A stretch of 64,000 nt of DNA from Naumannella halotolerans (GCF_004364645.1 NZ_SOAW01000001.1:868001-932000); one strand, 5' to 3'. Numbered from the stretch's first letter, positions 9,086 to 18,625 are shown. Notes: generated by a model not told the origin, from the sequence alone. Numbers and translations: made by a program.

Positions 9086-10128
9086 GCGCCACCGTCTCCG
9101 AACAGACCCTGCAGCGGGTCGCGGCCGGACGCCGCCGGCGGGCGCGGCGCCGGGCGATCGTGACCTGGAGCCTGCTGCTGGCCGTGGCCCTGGCCTTCTG
9201 TCTCAGTCTGCTGCTCGGGCGTACCTTCTACTCCCCGGCCGAGGTGCTCGGCGTGATCCTCGGCCACGACGTCCCGGGAGCAGGCTTCACCGTCGGTACG
9301 CTGCGGCTGCCGCGGGCGGTCACCGCTACCTTGGTCGGACTGGCCTTCGGTCTGGCCGGTGCCACCTTCCAGACCATGCTGCGCAATCCGTTGGCCAGCC
9401 CCGACATCATCGGCATCACCTCCGGCGCCAGCGCAGCAGCGGTGATCGGCATCCTGGTGCTCAGTCTGGCCCCGGGCGCCATCGCCACCTTGGCGCTGGT
9501 GGCGGCGCTGGCGACGGCCCTGATCATCTACGTCGTCGCCTACTCCGGGGGTGTGGCGAACACCCGGCTGATCCTGGTCGGCATCGGGATCTCGGCCATG
9601 CTCGACAGTGTCGTGCTCTACGTCCTCTCGCGGGCGGCCGCCTGGGACCTGCAGGTGGCCACCCGGTGGCTCACCGGGAACCTGAACGGTGCCACCTACG
9701 AGCGGACTGCACCGCTGGCAGTGGCCTCGCCGGTGCTGGTGCCGCTGCTGTTGTTGCTCCTGCGCAATCTGGAGACCATCCGGATGGGTGATCAGACCGC
9801 GACGGCACTCGGGGTACGGGTGGAGTGGACCAGGCTGGGCCTGATCGTGGTCGCAGTGGCGCTGATGGCCTTCGCCACCGCCGCGGCCGGCCCGATCTCC
9901 TTCGTCGCCTTCCTCTCCGGGCCGATCGCCGCCCGGTTGCTGGGACCGGTCGGTTCGCCGGTGCTCACCTCGGGGCTGGTCGGTGCCCTGCTGGTACTGG
10001 TGGCCGATTTCGCCGCCCAGTACGCCTTCGGCACCAAGTTCCCGGTGGGTATGGTCACCGGAGCTCTCGGCGCCCCCTTCCTCGTCTACCTACTCGTGCG
10101 GACCAATCGAGCCGGAGGATCCCTGTGA
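9082..10128 (+). CDS. FecCD family iron-siderophore ABC permease (second)
   Basis: A 348-residue permease, partner of the preceding gene. It carries LRLPRAVTATLVG, AGATFQTMLRNPLASPDIIG and GPISFVAFLSGPIAARL. An Arg-rich cytoplasmic N-terminus (RRRRARRR) precedes the first membrane helix. GTG 9082 overlaps the previous stop in a GTGA arrangement, which fixes the start and indicates translational coupling. Confidence 0.93.
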   Translation: MSATVSEQTLQRVAAGRRRRARRRAIVTWSLLLAVALAFCLSLLLGRTFYSPAEVLGVILGHDVPGAGFTVGTLRLPRAVTATLVGLAFGLAGATFQTMLRNPLASPDIIGITSGASAAAVIGILVLSLAPGAIATLALVAALATALIIYVVAYSGGVANTRLILVGIGISAMLDSVVLYVLSRAAAWDLQVATRWLTGNLNGATYERTAPLAVASPVLVPLLLLLLRNLETIRMGDQTATALGVRVEWTRLGLIVVAVALMAFATAAAGPISFVAFLSGPIAARLLGPVGSPVLTSGLVGALLVLVADFAAQYAFGTKFPVGMVTGALGAPFLVYLLVRTNRAGGSL

Positions 10129-10934
10129 CCGAAGAACACACCCTGGTGGCCGAGGACCTCGGACTGGCCTATGGCTCCCGGACGGTGGTCGACGGTCTCG
10201 ACCTGAGCATCCCGCCGGGCGAGATCAGCGTGATCGTCGGGGCCAATGCCTGCGGCAAGTCGACGGTGTTGAAGGCGATGTCCCGGCTGCTGCTGCCGCA
10301 CCACGGTGCGGTGCTGCTCGACGGCAAGCAGATCCACCGCTTGCCCACCAAACAGGTGGCCCAGACCCTGGGGCTGTTGCCGCAGTCACCGATCGCACCG
10401 GAGGGGATCGCGGTCTCCGACCTCGTCGGACGGGGACGTCATCCGCACCACGGGCTGGTCTCGCGCTGGACCGCCGAGGACGACCGGGCGATCGCCCGGG
10501 CCCTGGAGGTGACCGGCACGGTGGACCTGGCCGACCGGGCGATCGACGAGTTGTCCGGTGGCCAGCGGCAGCGGGTGTGGATCGCCATGGTGCTCGCCCA
10601 GCAGAGCGAACTGCTGCTGCTCGATGAGCCGATCACCTATCTCGACATCAGCCATCAGGTGGAGGTGCTCGACCTGCTGACCGATCTGAATCGGGACTTC
10701 GGGACCACCATCGTGATGGTGCTGCACGACTTGAACCTGGCTGCCCGCTACGCCGATCGGCTGATTGCGCTGGCCGGCGGTCGGTTGGTCGCCGAGGGCT
10801 CGCCGGAGGAGGTGCTGACCGCCGACACGGTGGCGGAGGTGTTCGGGATGCGCAGCCAGGTGGTGGCCGATCCGGTCTCCGGCAAACCGTTGGTGCTGCC
10901 GATCGGGCGGCACCATTCCTCGATGCCCGCCTGA
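10125..10934 (+). CDS. iron-siderophore ABC transporter ATP-binding protein
   Basis: A 269-residue FepC-type ATPase that powers siderophore import from the cytoplasmic face. Walker A is GANACGKST (about 39-47). The Q-loop follows in LGLLPQSP, the signature is LSGGQRQR, and Walker B is LLLLDEP with VMVLHDLNLAARY containing the switch His. The GTG start overlaps the permease stop (GTGA). It completes the operon behind the DtxR box at 6906. Confidence 0.95.
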   Translation: MTEEHTLVAEDLGLAYGSRTVVDGLDLSIPPGEISVIVGANACGKSTVLKAMSRLLLPHHGAVLLDGKQIHRLPTKQVAQTLGLLPQSPIAPEGIAVSDLVGRGRHPHHGLVSRWTAEDDRAIARALEVTGTVDLADRAIDELSGGQRQRVWIAMVLAQQSELLLLDEPITYLDISHQVEVLDLLTDLNRDFGTTIVMVLHDLNLAARYADRLIALAGGRLVAEGSPEEVLTADTVAEVFGMRSQVVADPVSGKPLVLPIGRHHSSMPA

Positions 10935-11009
10935 GCCCCGGTTCGGGTCAGCCGGTGCAAATGCCGTGGCGGTCGTCACGGAGCGCGGGAGTGATGCGAG
11001 ACTGGTGCG

Positions 11010-11468
11010 GTGCGGATCACGGCCAAATCTGACTACGGGGTACGAGCGATGATCGAGATCGCCCGACGCGAGGACGACGATCCGGTCAACGCCGATGAGA
11101 TCGGCCGTGCCCAGGACATCCCCCGGGGCTTCCTGCTGGCGATCCTCGCCGACCTCCGACGTGCCGGCATTCTGATGTCCCAACGCGGGGCTTCCGGTGG
11201 CTGGCGGCTGGCCCGCCCGGCCGACGAGATCAGTGTCGCCGAGATCATCCGTAGCATCGACGGACCGCTGGTCAGTGTGCACGGTCTGCGGCCCGAGGCC
11301 GTCGCCTACAACGATGTCGCGACACCCTTGCAACTGGTCTGGATCGCAGCCCGCAGCAGCCTGCGGGAGGTACTGGACAATGTCACCGTGGCCGACCTGG
11401 CCGGTGGCACCCTGCCCGCCCGGATCCGGAAACGGACCGAGGACGAAGGGGCCTGGCAGCCGCGCTGA
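11010..11468 (+). CDS. Rrf2 family transcriptional regulator without cysteines
   Basis: A 152-residue winged-helix protein. The N-terminus MRITAKSDYGVRAMIEIA is typical of Rrf2, followed by the recognition region (IPRGFLLAILADLRRAGI) and the wing RGASGGWRLARP. Rrf2 proteins often bind an Fe-S cluster through three conserved Cys, but this one has no cysteine at all, so it is not an IscR/NsrR-type Fe-S sensor. It lies 75 bp after the iron-transport operon in the same direction and has its own -10-like GAGACT 6 nt before its GTG. Its target and ligand are unknown. Confidence 0.85.
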   Translation: MRITAKSDYGVRAMIEIARREDDDPVNADEIGRAQDIPRGFLLAILADLRRAGILMSQRGASGGWRLARPADEISVAEIIRSIDGPLVSVHGLRPEAVAYNDVATPLQLVWIAARSSLREVLDNVTVADLAGGTLPARIRKRTEDEGAWQPR

Positions 11469-11515
11469 GCGGCCACCGCAACGTCGGCGTACCGGCCCCC
11501 GTGCGCCGGAGGGTT

Positions 11516-13957
11516 TCAGCCCAGCATGCCCGGCCCCAGACCGGCGATCGGCGCGGCGGCCGGGGTGCCCGAGCCGTCGCGACGGCCCTCGGCCGGCGGC
11601 AGGTCGACCGGCGTACCGGCCTCACTCATCGCCCGTGCCGGGGCCTTCCCGGCCCAGGCCAGCAGCAGCCTGTCCTCGCCCTTGAGGAAGCGGTGGCAGC
11701 GAACGCCGCCGGTGGCCCGGCCCTTGGCCGGATACTCGGCGAACGGGGTCACCTTCACGCTGCCGGCCTCGGTGCCCGGCAGGGCATCGGCCGATCCGGC
11801 GGTCGTCACCAGCACCGACTCGTCGGGGACCACGGCACCGAACCAGATGACCTGGGCCTTGGCGCCCAGTTTGATCCCGGCCACACCACCGCCGGACCGG
11901 CCCTGCGGCCGTACCGCGGAGGCGGCGAAATGCAGCAACGAGCCCTCACTGGTGACGAAGGCCAGTTGCCGGGTGTCGTCGGCCAGTTGGACCGCGCCGA
12001 CCACCCGGTCACCGTCGGCGAGCCGGATCAAATCCCACGATTCCTTGCCCAGCACCTCCGGCTGCACCCGCTTCACCACACCGTGGGCGGTGCCCAGTGC
12101 CAGACCCGCGGCGTCCTCGGCGAGTGAGGCGAGGGCGATCACCTGTTCGTCACGCTCGAGGGAGACCAGTTCGGTGATCGGGGTGCCGCCCTGCAGATTC
12201 GGCGGACCGGCGGTCGGTGGCAGGGTCGGCAGGTCCAGCGCACTCAGCCGCAGCATCCGGCCGGCGCTGGTGACCACGCCGAAGTCGGCCCGGGCGGTGG
12301 TGGCGATCACCGAACCGATGACATCGTGATTGGCCCGGTCCTCACCGGTGGCGAGCGGCTCGGCATCGGTCGTCCGGGCGATCAGGCCACCGGGGGTCAA
12401 CAACACGTGACAGGGATCGTCGGCGATCTCCAGCTCGGTCGTGGCAGCCGTCGGTCGGGCGGCCGAGGAGGCCAACAAGACCGTCCGCCGCGGCGTACCG
12501 AACTTCTTGGCGATCTCGGCCAGTTCGTCACCGACCACCGCGCGCAACCGGTCGGGATCGTCGATGATCTCGCCGAGGTCGGCGATCCGTTGCCGCAGGT
12601 CGTCCCGCTCGGCCTCCAGCTCGATCCGGCTGTACTTGGTCAACCGCCGCAACTGCATGTCCAGGATGTAGTTGGCCTGGGTCTCGGTCAGTTCGAAGAC
12701 CTCGATCAACTTCTCCCGGGCCTGGGCGGAATCGTCGGCGCCGCGGATGATCGCGATCACGTCGTCGATGTCGACGATCGCGATCAACAGCCCGTCGACC
12801 AGGTGCAACCGGTCCAGTGCCTTGTCCCGGGCGAAGGTGGTACGTCGCAGCACCACCTCCAGCCGATGGTCCAGGAACACCTGCAACAGGTCCCGCAGGG
12901 ACAGCGTCCGGGGCTGGCCCTCCACCAGCGCGACATTGTTGATCGAGAAAGAGTCCTCCAGCTTCGTCTTCGCGTACAACGCGTCGAGGATCGCCTCGGG
13001 GTTGAAGCCGTTCTTCACCTCGATCACCAGGCGGGTCGGGTTCTGCAGATCACCGAGGTCCTTCACATCGGCGATGCCCTGCAGTCGTTTGCCCTGGACC
13101 AGGGTCTTGATCTGCTCGATGATCTTTTCCGCACCGACGGTGTAAGGGAGTTCGGTGACGACGATTCCCTTGCGCCGGGCAGAGGTCTGCTCGATCCGGG
13201 CGGTCGCCCTGATCTTGAACGCACCGCGCCCGGTCTCGTAGGCCTCGGCGATCCCGCTGAGGCCGATGATCTTGCCGCCGGTCGGCAGATCCGGGCCCGG
13301 TACGTACTTCATCAACGTGTCCAGCTGGGCGTTCGGATGCTTCAACAGGTGCCGCAACGCCTGTACCACCTCGACCAGGTTGTGCGGCGGCATGTTCGTC
13401 GCCATCCCGACCGCGATCCCGCTGGCGCCGTTGACCAACAGGTTCGGGATCGCCGCCGGCAGGACGATCGGTTCGGTGCCCTTGCCGTCGTAGTTCGGTT
13501 TGAAGTCGACGGTGTTCTGGTCCAGTTCCTCGGTCATCGCCACCGTCGGCGTGGCCATCCGGCACTCGGTGTAACGCATCGCCGCCGGACCGGCATCGGG
13601 GGAGCCGAAGTTGCCGTGCGGATCCACCATCGGCACCCGCATCACCCAGGGCTGGGCCATCCGGACCAGGGCGTCGTAGATCGAGACATCACTGTGCGGG
13701 TGCAGCTTGCCCATCACCTCGCCGACCACCCGGGCGCACTTGACGTAACCGCGGTCCGGCCGCAGGTTCATGTCATCCATCGAGAACAGGATCCGCCGCT
13801 GGACCGGCTTCAACCCGTCGCGGGCATCGGGAAGCGCCCGGGAGTAGATGACCGAGTAGGCATATTCGAGAAAGCTCGTCTGCATCTCCGAGGAGACGTC
13901 GACGTCGAGCACCCGCTCGGTGAAGTCGTCGTCAGCGGTGGTGGTTTTCCGGGCCAT
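11516..13957 (-). CDS. parC: topoisomerase IV / gyrase-type subunit A
   Basis: An 813-residue type IIA topoisomerase cleavage subunit that cuts and rejoins DNA with its ATPase partner ParE, which is not in the window. The breakage-reunion domain begins with SFLEYAYSVIYSRALPDARD and GLKPVQRRIL. The catalytic Tyr is in AAMRYTECRM. The C-terminal beta-pinwheel has only a degenerate GyrA box (QGRSGGGVAG), favouring ParC over GyrA. The quinolone-contact loop reads HPHSDVSIYD, with Val where E. coli GyrA has Ser83. ATG 13957 starts MARKTTT, with GGAAGGAG just upstream. Confidence 0.88.
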   Translation of the reverse strand: MARKTTTADDDFTERVLDVDVSSEMQTSFLEYAYSVIYSRALPDARDGLKPVQRRILFSMDDMNLRPDRGYVKCARVVGEVMGKLHPHSDVSIYDALVRMAQPWVMRVPMVDPHGNFGSPDAGPAAMRYTECRMATPTVAMTEELDQNTVDFKPNYDGKGTEPIVLPAAIPNLLVNGASGIAVGMATNMPPHNLVEVVQALRHLLKHPNAQLDTLMKYVPGPDLPTGGKIIGLSGIAEAYETGRGAFKIRATARIEQTSARRKGIVVTELPYTVGAEKIIEQIKTLVQGKRLQGIADVKDLGDLQNPTRLVIEVKNGFNPEAILDALYAKTKLEDSFSINNVALVEGQPRTLSLRDLLQVFLDHRLEVVLRRTTFARDKALDRLHLVDGLLIAIVDIDDVIAIIRGADDSAQAREKLIEVFELTETQANYILDMQLRRLTKYSRIELEAERDDLRQRIADLGEIIDDPDRLRAVVGDELAEIAKKFGTPRRTVLLASSAARPTAATTELEIADDPCHVLLTPGGLIARTTDAEPLATGEDRANHDVIGSVIATTARADFGVVTSAGRMLRLSALDLPTLPPTAGPPNLQGGTPITELVSLERDEQVIALASLAEDAAGLALGTAHGVVKRVQPEVLGKESWDLIRLADGDRVVGAVQLADDTRQLAFVTSEGSLLHFAASAVRPQGRSGGGVAGIKLGAKAQVIWFGAVVPDESVLVTTAGSADALPGTEAGSVKVTPFAEYPAKGRATGGVRCHRFLKGEDRLLLAWAGKAPARAMSEAGTPVDLPPAEGRRDGSGTPAAAPIAGLGPGMLG

Positions 13958-14094
13958 CGGCTCGGGGTCTCCTTCCTGACAGGGCGATCGGCGGCACATC
14001 GGAGCCTGCGATCAGGGGGCCATTGTGCCGCCGGGCACCGACACCGCGTGGCAGGCGGGCGGCGTGTCCGCTCACCGGCTGTGAGCCGAGGGTC

Positions 14095-15138
14095 TCAGCC
14101 GACCAGGTCGGTGCTGCGCGAGCGGTGGTAGGCCCCCAGCGCCCGCCCGAGGGACTGGCCGTCGGGCCCGCGTACCTCCGGCGTCTGCAGACCCCGCGGC
14201 GGCCGGTCCAACTCGACCAGGGAACCGTGCGCGAGCACCTGCTCGCCGGGGGTCAACTGGCGGATGCCGATCGCCCGTACCCGACCCGGATGATCCTCGG
14301 CGAAGTGGGCGTAGATGCTCGGATCGTGCTGTCCGTCGTCGCCGATGAGCAGCCAGGAGGTACGGGGGAACTCCGTGGCCAGACGGCGCAACTGCCGTTC
14401 CTTGTGCTCGCGGCCGCTGCGGAACCAGCCCGTATTGGTCGGTCCCCAGTCGGTCAGCAGCAGCGGACCCAGCGGGAAATTGTGATGGGCGAGGAATCGT
14501 TCGAGCGTCGGGGCGACATTCCAGGCGCCGGTGGACAGGTAGAACACCGGCATGTCGGGGTGGCGCTGTTCCAGGGTCCGGTACAGCTCGGCCATCCCCG
14601 GTACGGCCTGGCGGGCACTCTCGTGCAGGACGAACGTGTTCCATGCCGCCAGCAGGGGCCGGGGCAGGGCAGTGGTGATCACCGTGTCGTCGATGTCGCT
14701 GACCATTCCGAGGTCGGCGGTGTCGTCGATCACCCGGATCCGGACCATGGTCGGTTCGGCCCGGCCGGCCCTGACCTCGACATCGTGCCATCCCGGCGCC
14801 AGTCCGGTGTGCGGCAACTTGGCGTCGACGAAACCGCCGCGGCCGGAGAAACCGACATAGGTGACATCGCCGAGGCGGAGTTCGACCGGAACCCGTTCGG
14901 CGGGTGCGGTGATGAAATTGCGCCAACCCCGACGATTCAGCGGCCGGTCGATCACCTTGATCCCGGTCGGGTTGGGGCTGAGGACGACCCGGCAGAGCAC
15001 CCGGACGAACTCCGAACTGCCGTACCCGGTGTAGCCGATCACCCTCTCGCCCCACCCCAGATCGCGGACGACCCGCTGGATCAGGCGGTTCACACGATCT
15101 TCCACGCGCGCGGCGATGAACGGCCGGTCGGTCGACAT
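14095..15138 (-). CDS. APP1-type phosphatidate phosphatase (DUF2183)
   Basis: A 347-residue protein with an N-terminal beta-rich part and a C-terminal HAD-like phosphatase domain. VSDIDDTVITT (near residue 175) supplies the DxDxT nucleophile motif, FYLSTGAWN the second motif, and LLIGDDGQHD the acidic metal-binding motif. The family includes yeast App1, which dephosphorylates phosphatidate. In bacteria the substrate is not established, so a phospholipid or other phosphoester role is inference. ATG 15138 lies 7 nt from a TAGGGT -10. It diverges from the GNAT/acyl-CoA synthetase gene with 120 bp between. Confidence 0.85.
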   Translation of the reverse strand: MSTDRPFIAARVEDRVNRLIQRVVRDLGWGERVIGYTGYGSSEFVRVLCRVVLSPNPTGIKVIDRPLNRRGWRNFITAPAERVPVELRLGDVTYVGFSGRGGFVDAKLPHTGLAPGWHDVEVRAGRAEPTMVRIRVIDDTADLGMVSDIDDTVITTALPRPLLAAWNTFVLHESARQAVPGMAELYRTLEQRHPDMPVFYLSTGAWNVAPTLERFLAHHNFPLGPLLLTDWGPTNTGWFRSGREHKERQLRRLATEFPRTSWLLIGDDGQHDPSIYAHFAEDHPGRVRAIGIRQLTPGEQVLAHGSLVELDRPPRGLQTPEVRGPDGQSLGRALGAYHRSRSTDLVG

Positions 15139-15145
15139 GACCCAG

Positions 15146-15151
15146 ACCCTA
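15146..15151 (-). promoter_or_regulatory. -10 hexamer, leaderless type (APP1 gene)
   Basis: TAGGGT on the minus strand ends 7 nt before ATG 15138. No ribosome-binding site is present in the gap. Confidence 0.5.
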
Positions 15152-15246
15152 CTCAGATTCGGTCCGCTCCGCTGAACCGGTGGTGGCGCGGCAGCGGCGA
15201 GACCGGATCCGGGGGTACGGCTGCGCAGCGTGTCGGGTGGGCGCCG

Positions 15247-15252
15247 TAGGCT
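15247..15252 (+). promoter_or_regulatory. -10 hexamer, leaderless type (GNAT/acyl-CoA synthetase gene)
   Basis: TAGGCT ends 6 nt before GTG 15259, leaving no room for a leader. Confidence 0.5.
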
Positions 15253-15258
15253 GAGCCG

Positions 15259-17949
15259 GTGACTTCCGAAAGACCCGAGGCGTCGGCCGAGTACCCCGAG
15301 GATTGGGAAGCCGATGTCCTGCTCTCCGACGGCGCCGTCGCCCATCTGCGGCCGATCACCCCCGACGATGCCGAGCTGTTGGTCGACTTCTACGCGCGGG
15401 TCTCGCCGGAGTCGAAGTACCTGCGATTCTTCGCCCCGTACCCGGTGCTCTCCGAGGCCGATGTGCACCGGTTCACCCATGTCGACCATGTCGATCGGGT
15501 GGCCTTGATCATCACCGTCAGCGAACCCGACCGCAGTCAGCGGATGCTCGCCGTCGGCCGCTTCGACCGGGTCGGACCCGACGAGGCCGAGGTCGCTTTC
15601 CTGGTCGAGGACTCCCAACAGGGCCGCGGCATCGGCCAGCTCCTGCTCGAACATCTCGCCCATGCCGCCCGGCAGCGCGGTATCGGTCGGTTCGTCGCCG
15701 AGGTGCTGCCGCAGAACCGGCGGATGGCGCAGGTCTTCATCGACGCTGGATACCAGGTGCACCGCCAGTTCGACGACGGCGTGATCATGGTCGAGTTCCC
15801 GATCCTGGCCACCGACACCGCCGTCGGTGTGATGGAGCGCCGCGAGCAGCGCGCCGAGTCGGCATCGGTACGCCGGCTGGTGCAGCCCGAACGGATCGCC
15901 CTGGTCGGTCTGTCCCGACAACTCGGTGTGGTCGCCCGGCAGTTGCTGGACGGCGGTTTCGCCGGGGAGCTGATCCTGGTCGGGGAGATCGACCTGGACT
16001 CCCATGCCGGAGATCCCCGACTGGTCCGGATCCCCTCGCTGGCCGATCTGCAGGGTGGGGTCGACCTGGTCGTCGTCTGCACCGAGGCCCACCATGTGCG
16101 CAGTGTGCTGCTGGACGCGGCCTATCACCGGGCGCACGGGGTGGTGCTGATGACGGGCGCCGACCCCGATCATCGGTCGCGTCCCCGTACCCATGCCGAG
16201 GACCTGGTCAGCCTCGCCCGGTCCTACGGGCTGCGGATGGTCGGGCCCGACGCGCTGGGGTTGATCAACACCCCGACGTCGATGAATGCCAGTCCGGCCC
16301 CGCTGCCGCGACCCGGTGTGGTGGGCGTGTTCACCCAGTCCTCGCCGGTCGGGATGGCGCTGCTGAACTCCGCGGCACGCAACTCGGTCGGGGTCTCCAC
16401 CTTCTTCTCCTCCGGGCTGCACGCCGATGTGTCGGTGAACGACGTGATGCAGATGTGGGAGGACGACGAGACCACCACGGTCTGTGTGATGTCGATCGAC
16501 CGGATCGGCAACCCGCGCAAGTTCTCCCGGATCGCCCGCCGTCTGGCCCGCCGCAAACCGGTGATCCTGTGGGCGCCCGGCCGATCCCAGCGGGGCAACC
16601 ACGAGGGCGCCCGTGGTGGTTTGTCGAAGGCTCCGGAGGAGGCGATCGACGCGCTCTTCCGGCAGTCCGGGGTGATCACCTCCGAGCGTCGCGACGCGAT
16701 GATGGCGGTGGCCAAGATCCTCGCCCGGCAACCGTTGCCGCGTGGCGAACGGGTCCGGTTGCTGTCGAACTCCCAGTCCCTGCTGGGACACATGACCCGC
16801 TTCTCCCAGCGCTCCGGCCTGATCCCCACCGACCCGGTCCTGCTGCCCACCTTCACCACCGCCGAGGGGTACGTCGAGGCGGCGGCCGCCGCCGAGGCCG
16901 ACGACACCTGTGATGCCGTCCTGGTGGCTCCGGTGGATCCCTACGGTCTGCTCGGGATGTCGGCCCGGCAGGCACTGGAGGAGCGGGCCCGGGTCACCAG
17001 CAAGCCGCTGATCGGTGTCTTCGTCGACTTCGACGAGATCACCGAGGCCATCGACCGCCCGGACGGCCAGGGCCAGTTGCCGGCCTTCACCGGGTACGCC
17101 GATGCGCTCTACGGCCTGGCCTCCGGCACCGCCTACGCCCGCTGGCGCGACCGTGACTCCGGTGCCGTACCGCTGTTCGACCATGACGTACCGGCTGCCC
17201 GGCGGGTGATCCGGGCGGTCCTGGCCGAGGCGCCGGACGGCCGTACCTGCACTCCGGAGGAGACCACCACGATCCTTCGCGCCTACGGCATCAACCCGGT
17301 GCCCAGCTATCCGGTGGGGACCCTGGACGACGCCGTCGCCCGCGCCGAGCAACTGGGGTGGAATGCGGTACTGAAGGCGACCTCCCCGCTGGTCCGTGGC
17401 CAGCGGGATCTGGCCAGTGTGCACCGCAACATCGATGACCCCGACGAGATGCAGCAGGCGTGGCAGGAACTGGCCGAGCTGACGGCCCAGTTGCAACCGG
17501 CCGAGGTGGCCGAGGGCGACTGGGTCACTCTGGCCAGACCGGTCGTGCAGGCGATGATGGTCCCCGGCGTCTCCCTGGTCCTGCGGTCCCGGGAGGATCC
17601 GGCCTTCGGCCCGATCATCTCGGTCGCCGTGGCCGGTCTGGCCGAGGACCTGCTCGGGGACACCAGCTACCGGGTGTCACCGCTGACCACCCAGGATGCG
17701 CGGGCGATGGTCCGCGACCTGAAGGCGGCGCCGGTGCTTTTCGGCCGGCACGGCGCCGCCGGGGTCGACGTGGCCAAGGTGGAGGACCTGTTGACCCGTC
17801 TGGCCCAGCTCGGCGACGACCTGCCGCAGATCGCCGACTGCCGGTTGTCGCCGGTGATCGCCTCCCGTGACCAGGTGGCCGTCGCCGGGGCCCAGATCAC
17901 CCTGGCGCCGACCGCCGACGAGCGCGACGCCCGGTTCCGGCGGCTGTGA
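15259..17949 (+). CDS. GNAT acetyltransferase fused to ADP-forming acyl-CoA synthetase domains (Pat-like)
   Basis: An 896-residue fusion. Residues about 15-195 form a GNAT domain with the acetyl-CoA motif QQGRGIGQLLLEHL. A CoA-binding Rossmann domain follows (RIALVGLSRQLG), then succinyl-CoA-ligase-like domains (GVFTQSSPVGMAL, GGLSKAPEEAID), and an ATP-grasp domain at the C-terminus from about 660. E. coli Pat (YfiQ) has the opposite order. N-terminal GNAT fusions are known in actinobacteria, where they can acetylate lysines of acetyl-CoA synthetase. Here a role as protein acetyltransferase is inference. GTG 15259 is set by the -10 TAGGCT 6 nt upstream. Confidence 0.86.
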   Translation: MTSERPEASAEYPEDWEADVLLSDGAVAHLRPITPDDAELLVDFYARVSPESKYLRFFAPYPVLSEADVHRFTHVDHVDRVALIITVSEPDRSQRMLAVGRFDRVGPDEAEVAFLVEDSQQGRGIGQLLLEHLAHAARQRGIGRFVAEVLPQNRRMAQVFIDAGYQVHRQFDDGVIMVEFPILATDTAVGVMERREQRAESASVRRLVQPERIALVGLSRQLGVVARQLLDGGFAGELILVGEIDLDSHAGDPRLVRIPSLADLQGGVDLVVVCTEAHHVRSVLLDAAYHRAHGVVLMTGADPDHRSRPRTHAEDLVSLARSYGLRMVGPDALGLINTPTSMNASPAPLPRPGVVGVFTQSSPVGMALLNSAARNSVGVSTFFSSGLHADVSVNDVMQMWEDDETTTVCVMSIDRIGNPRKFSRIARRLARRKPVILWAPGRSQRGNHEGARGGLSKAPEEAIDALFRQSGVITSERRDAMMAVAKILARQPLPRGERVRLLSNSQSLLGHMTRFSQRSGLIPTDPVLLPTFTTAEGYVEAAAAAEADDTCDAVLVAPVDPYGLLGMSARQALEERARVTSKPLIGVFVDFDEITEAIDRPDGQGQLPAFTGYADALYGLASGTAYARWRDRDSGAVPLFDHDVPAARRVIRAVLAEAPDGRTCTPEETTTILRAYGINPVPSYPVGTLDDAVARAEQLGWNAVLKATSPLVRGQRDLASVHRNIDDPDEMQQAWQELAELTAQLQPAEVAEGDWVTLARPVVQAMMVPGVSLVLRSREDPAFGPIISVAVAGLAEDLLGDTSYRVSPLTTQDARAMVRDLKAAPVLFGRHGAAGVDVAKVEDLLTRLAQLGDDLPQIADCRLSPVIASRDQVAVAGAQITLAPTADERDARFRRL

Positions 17950-18013
17950 GCATTCCGGCGGGGTACGGACCGGCTCAGATGACGCCTCTGGCCGCACATG
18001 TGAGAATGGCTCG

Positions 18014-18625
18014 GTGACTTCGTTGCAGCCAACAGACTCCCGGGCGGCGCTGCGGGCCGAGATCGACGCCTGCGGATACTTTCCGGATCTGGTCGAGGAT
18101 GCCGTGGTGACCGCGCTCGGGGACGAGCCGATCGAACATTTCGTGGTGCATCACGAACCGACCTTCAATCGCGACGAGATCCGTCGGCATCTGACCATCT
18201 TGGTCCTCACCCCGACCCGTCTGCTGGTCGGCCACACCGATGAGCAGGACGGTGAGGGCGGACGCGGCCAGGCCGCCTCCTCGACCGAGGTGGTGGGGTT
18301 GCACCGGATCCACAGTGTGACCGTCACCCGGGTGGTCGCCGCACCGGAGGACTACCGCCCGGGCTCACCGGCGGTGGAGGCCTGGCTGACGGTCGGCTGG
18401 GGTGTGATGAACCGCGTCGACCTGGAACCGGCGAGTTGTGCCGACCCCAACTGCGAGGCCGACCACGGGTACACCGGTGCAGTCACCGTGGAGGACCTGA
18501 TGGTCCGGGTGAGTGCGGCGGCCGACGGACCGCGCCCGGTGAAGGATCTGTTGACGCTGGGGACCGCCCTGCAACAGCGGGCGGGCACCGGTGCGGTCCG
18601 ATCGATCAGCGCGGGCGGCCGATGA
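18014..18625 (+). CDS. DUF5998 family protein
   Basis: A 203-residue actinobacterial protein of unknown function. The centre reads as a beta-rich domain (VVHHEPTFNRDE, LTILVLTPTRLLVGHTDE) and a pair of Cys occurs in SCADPNCEADHGYTG near residue 150. No catalytic motif is recognised. In many actinobacteria this family sits between a Pat-like gene and an alkaline-phosphatase-like gene, as here. GTG 18014 is preceded by a GAGAAT -10-like hexamer 6 nt away. The stop overlaps the next ATG (ATGA), so the two are coupled. Confidence 0.75.
   Translation: MTSLQPTDSRAALRAEIDACGYFPDLVEDAVVTALGDEPIEHFVVHHEPTFNRDEIRRHLTILVLTPTRLLVGHTDEQDGEGGRGQAASSTEVVGLHRIHSVTVTRVVAAPEDYRPGSPAVEAWLTVGWGVMNRVDLEPASCADPNCEADHGYTGAVTVEDLMVRVSAAADGPRPVKDLLTLGTALQQRAGTGAVRSISAGGR

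Noticed and set aside
12326-14131. 600-codon plus-strand frame opposite parC
   Set aside because: Antisense of a conserved topoisomerase; no domain signature of its own.
15160-17496. Long minus-strand frame opposite the GNAT fusion gene, continuous with APP1
   Set aside because: Only the last 347 residues (APP1) look like protein; the rest mirrors the plus-strand gene.
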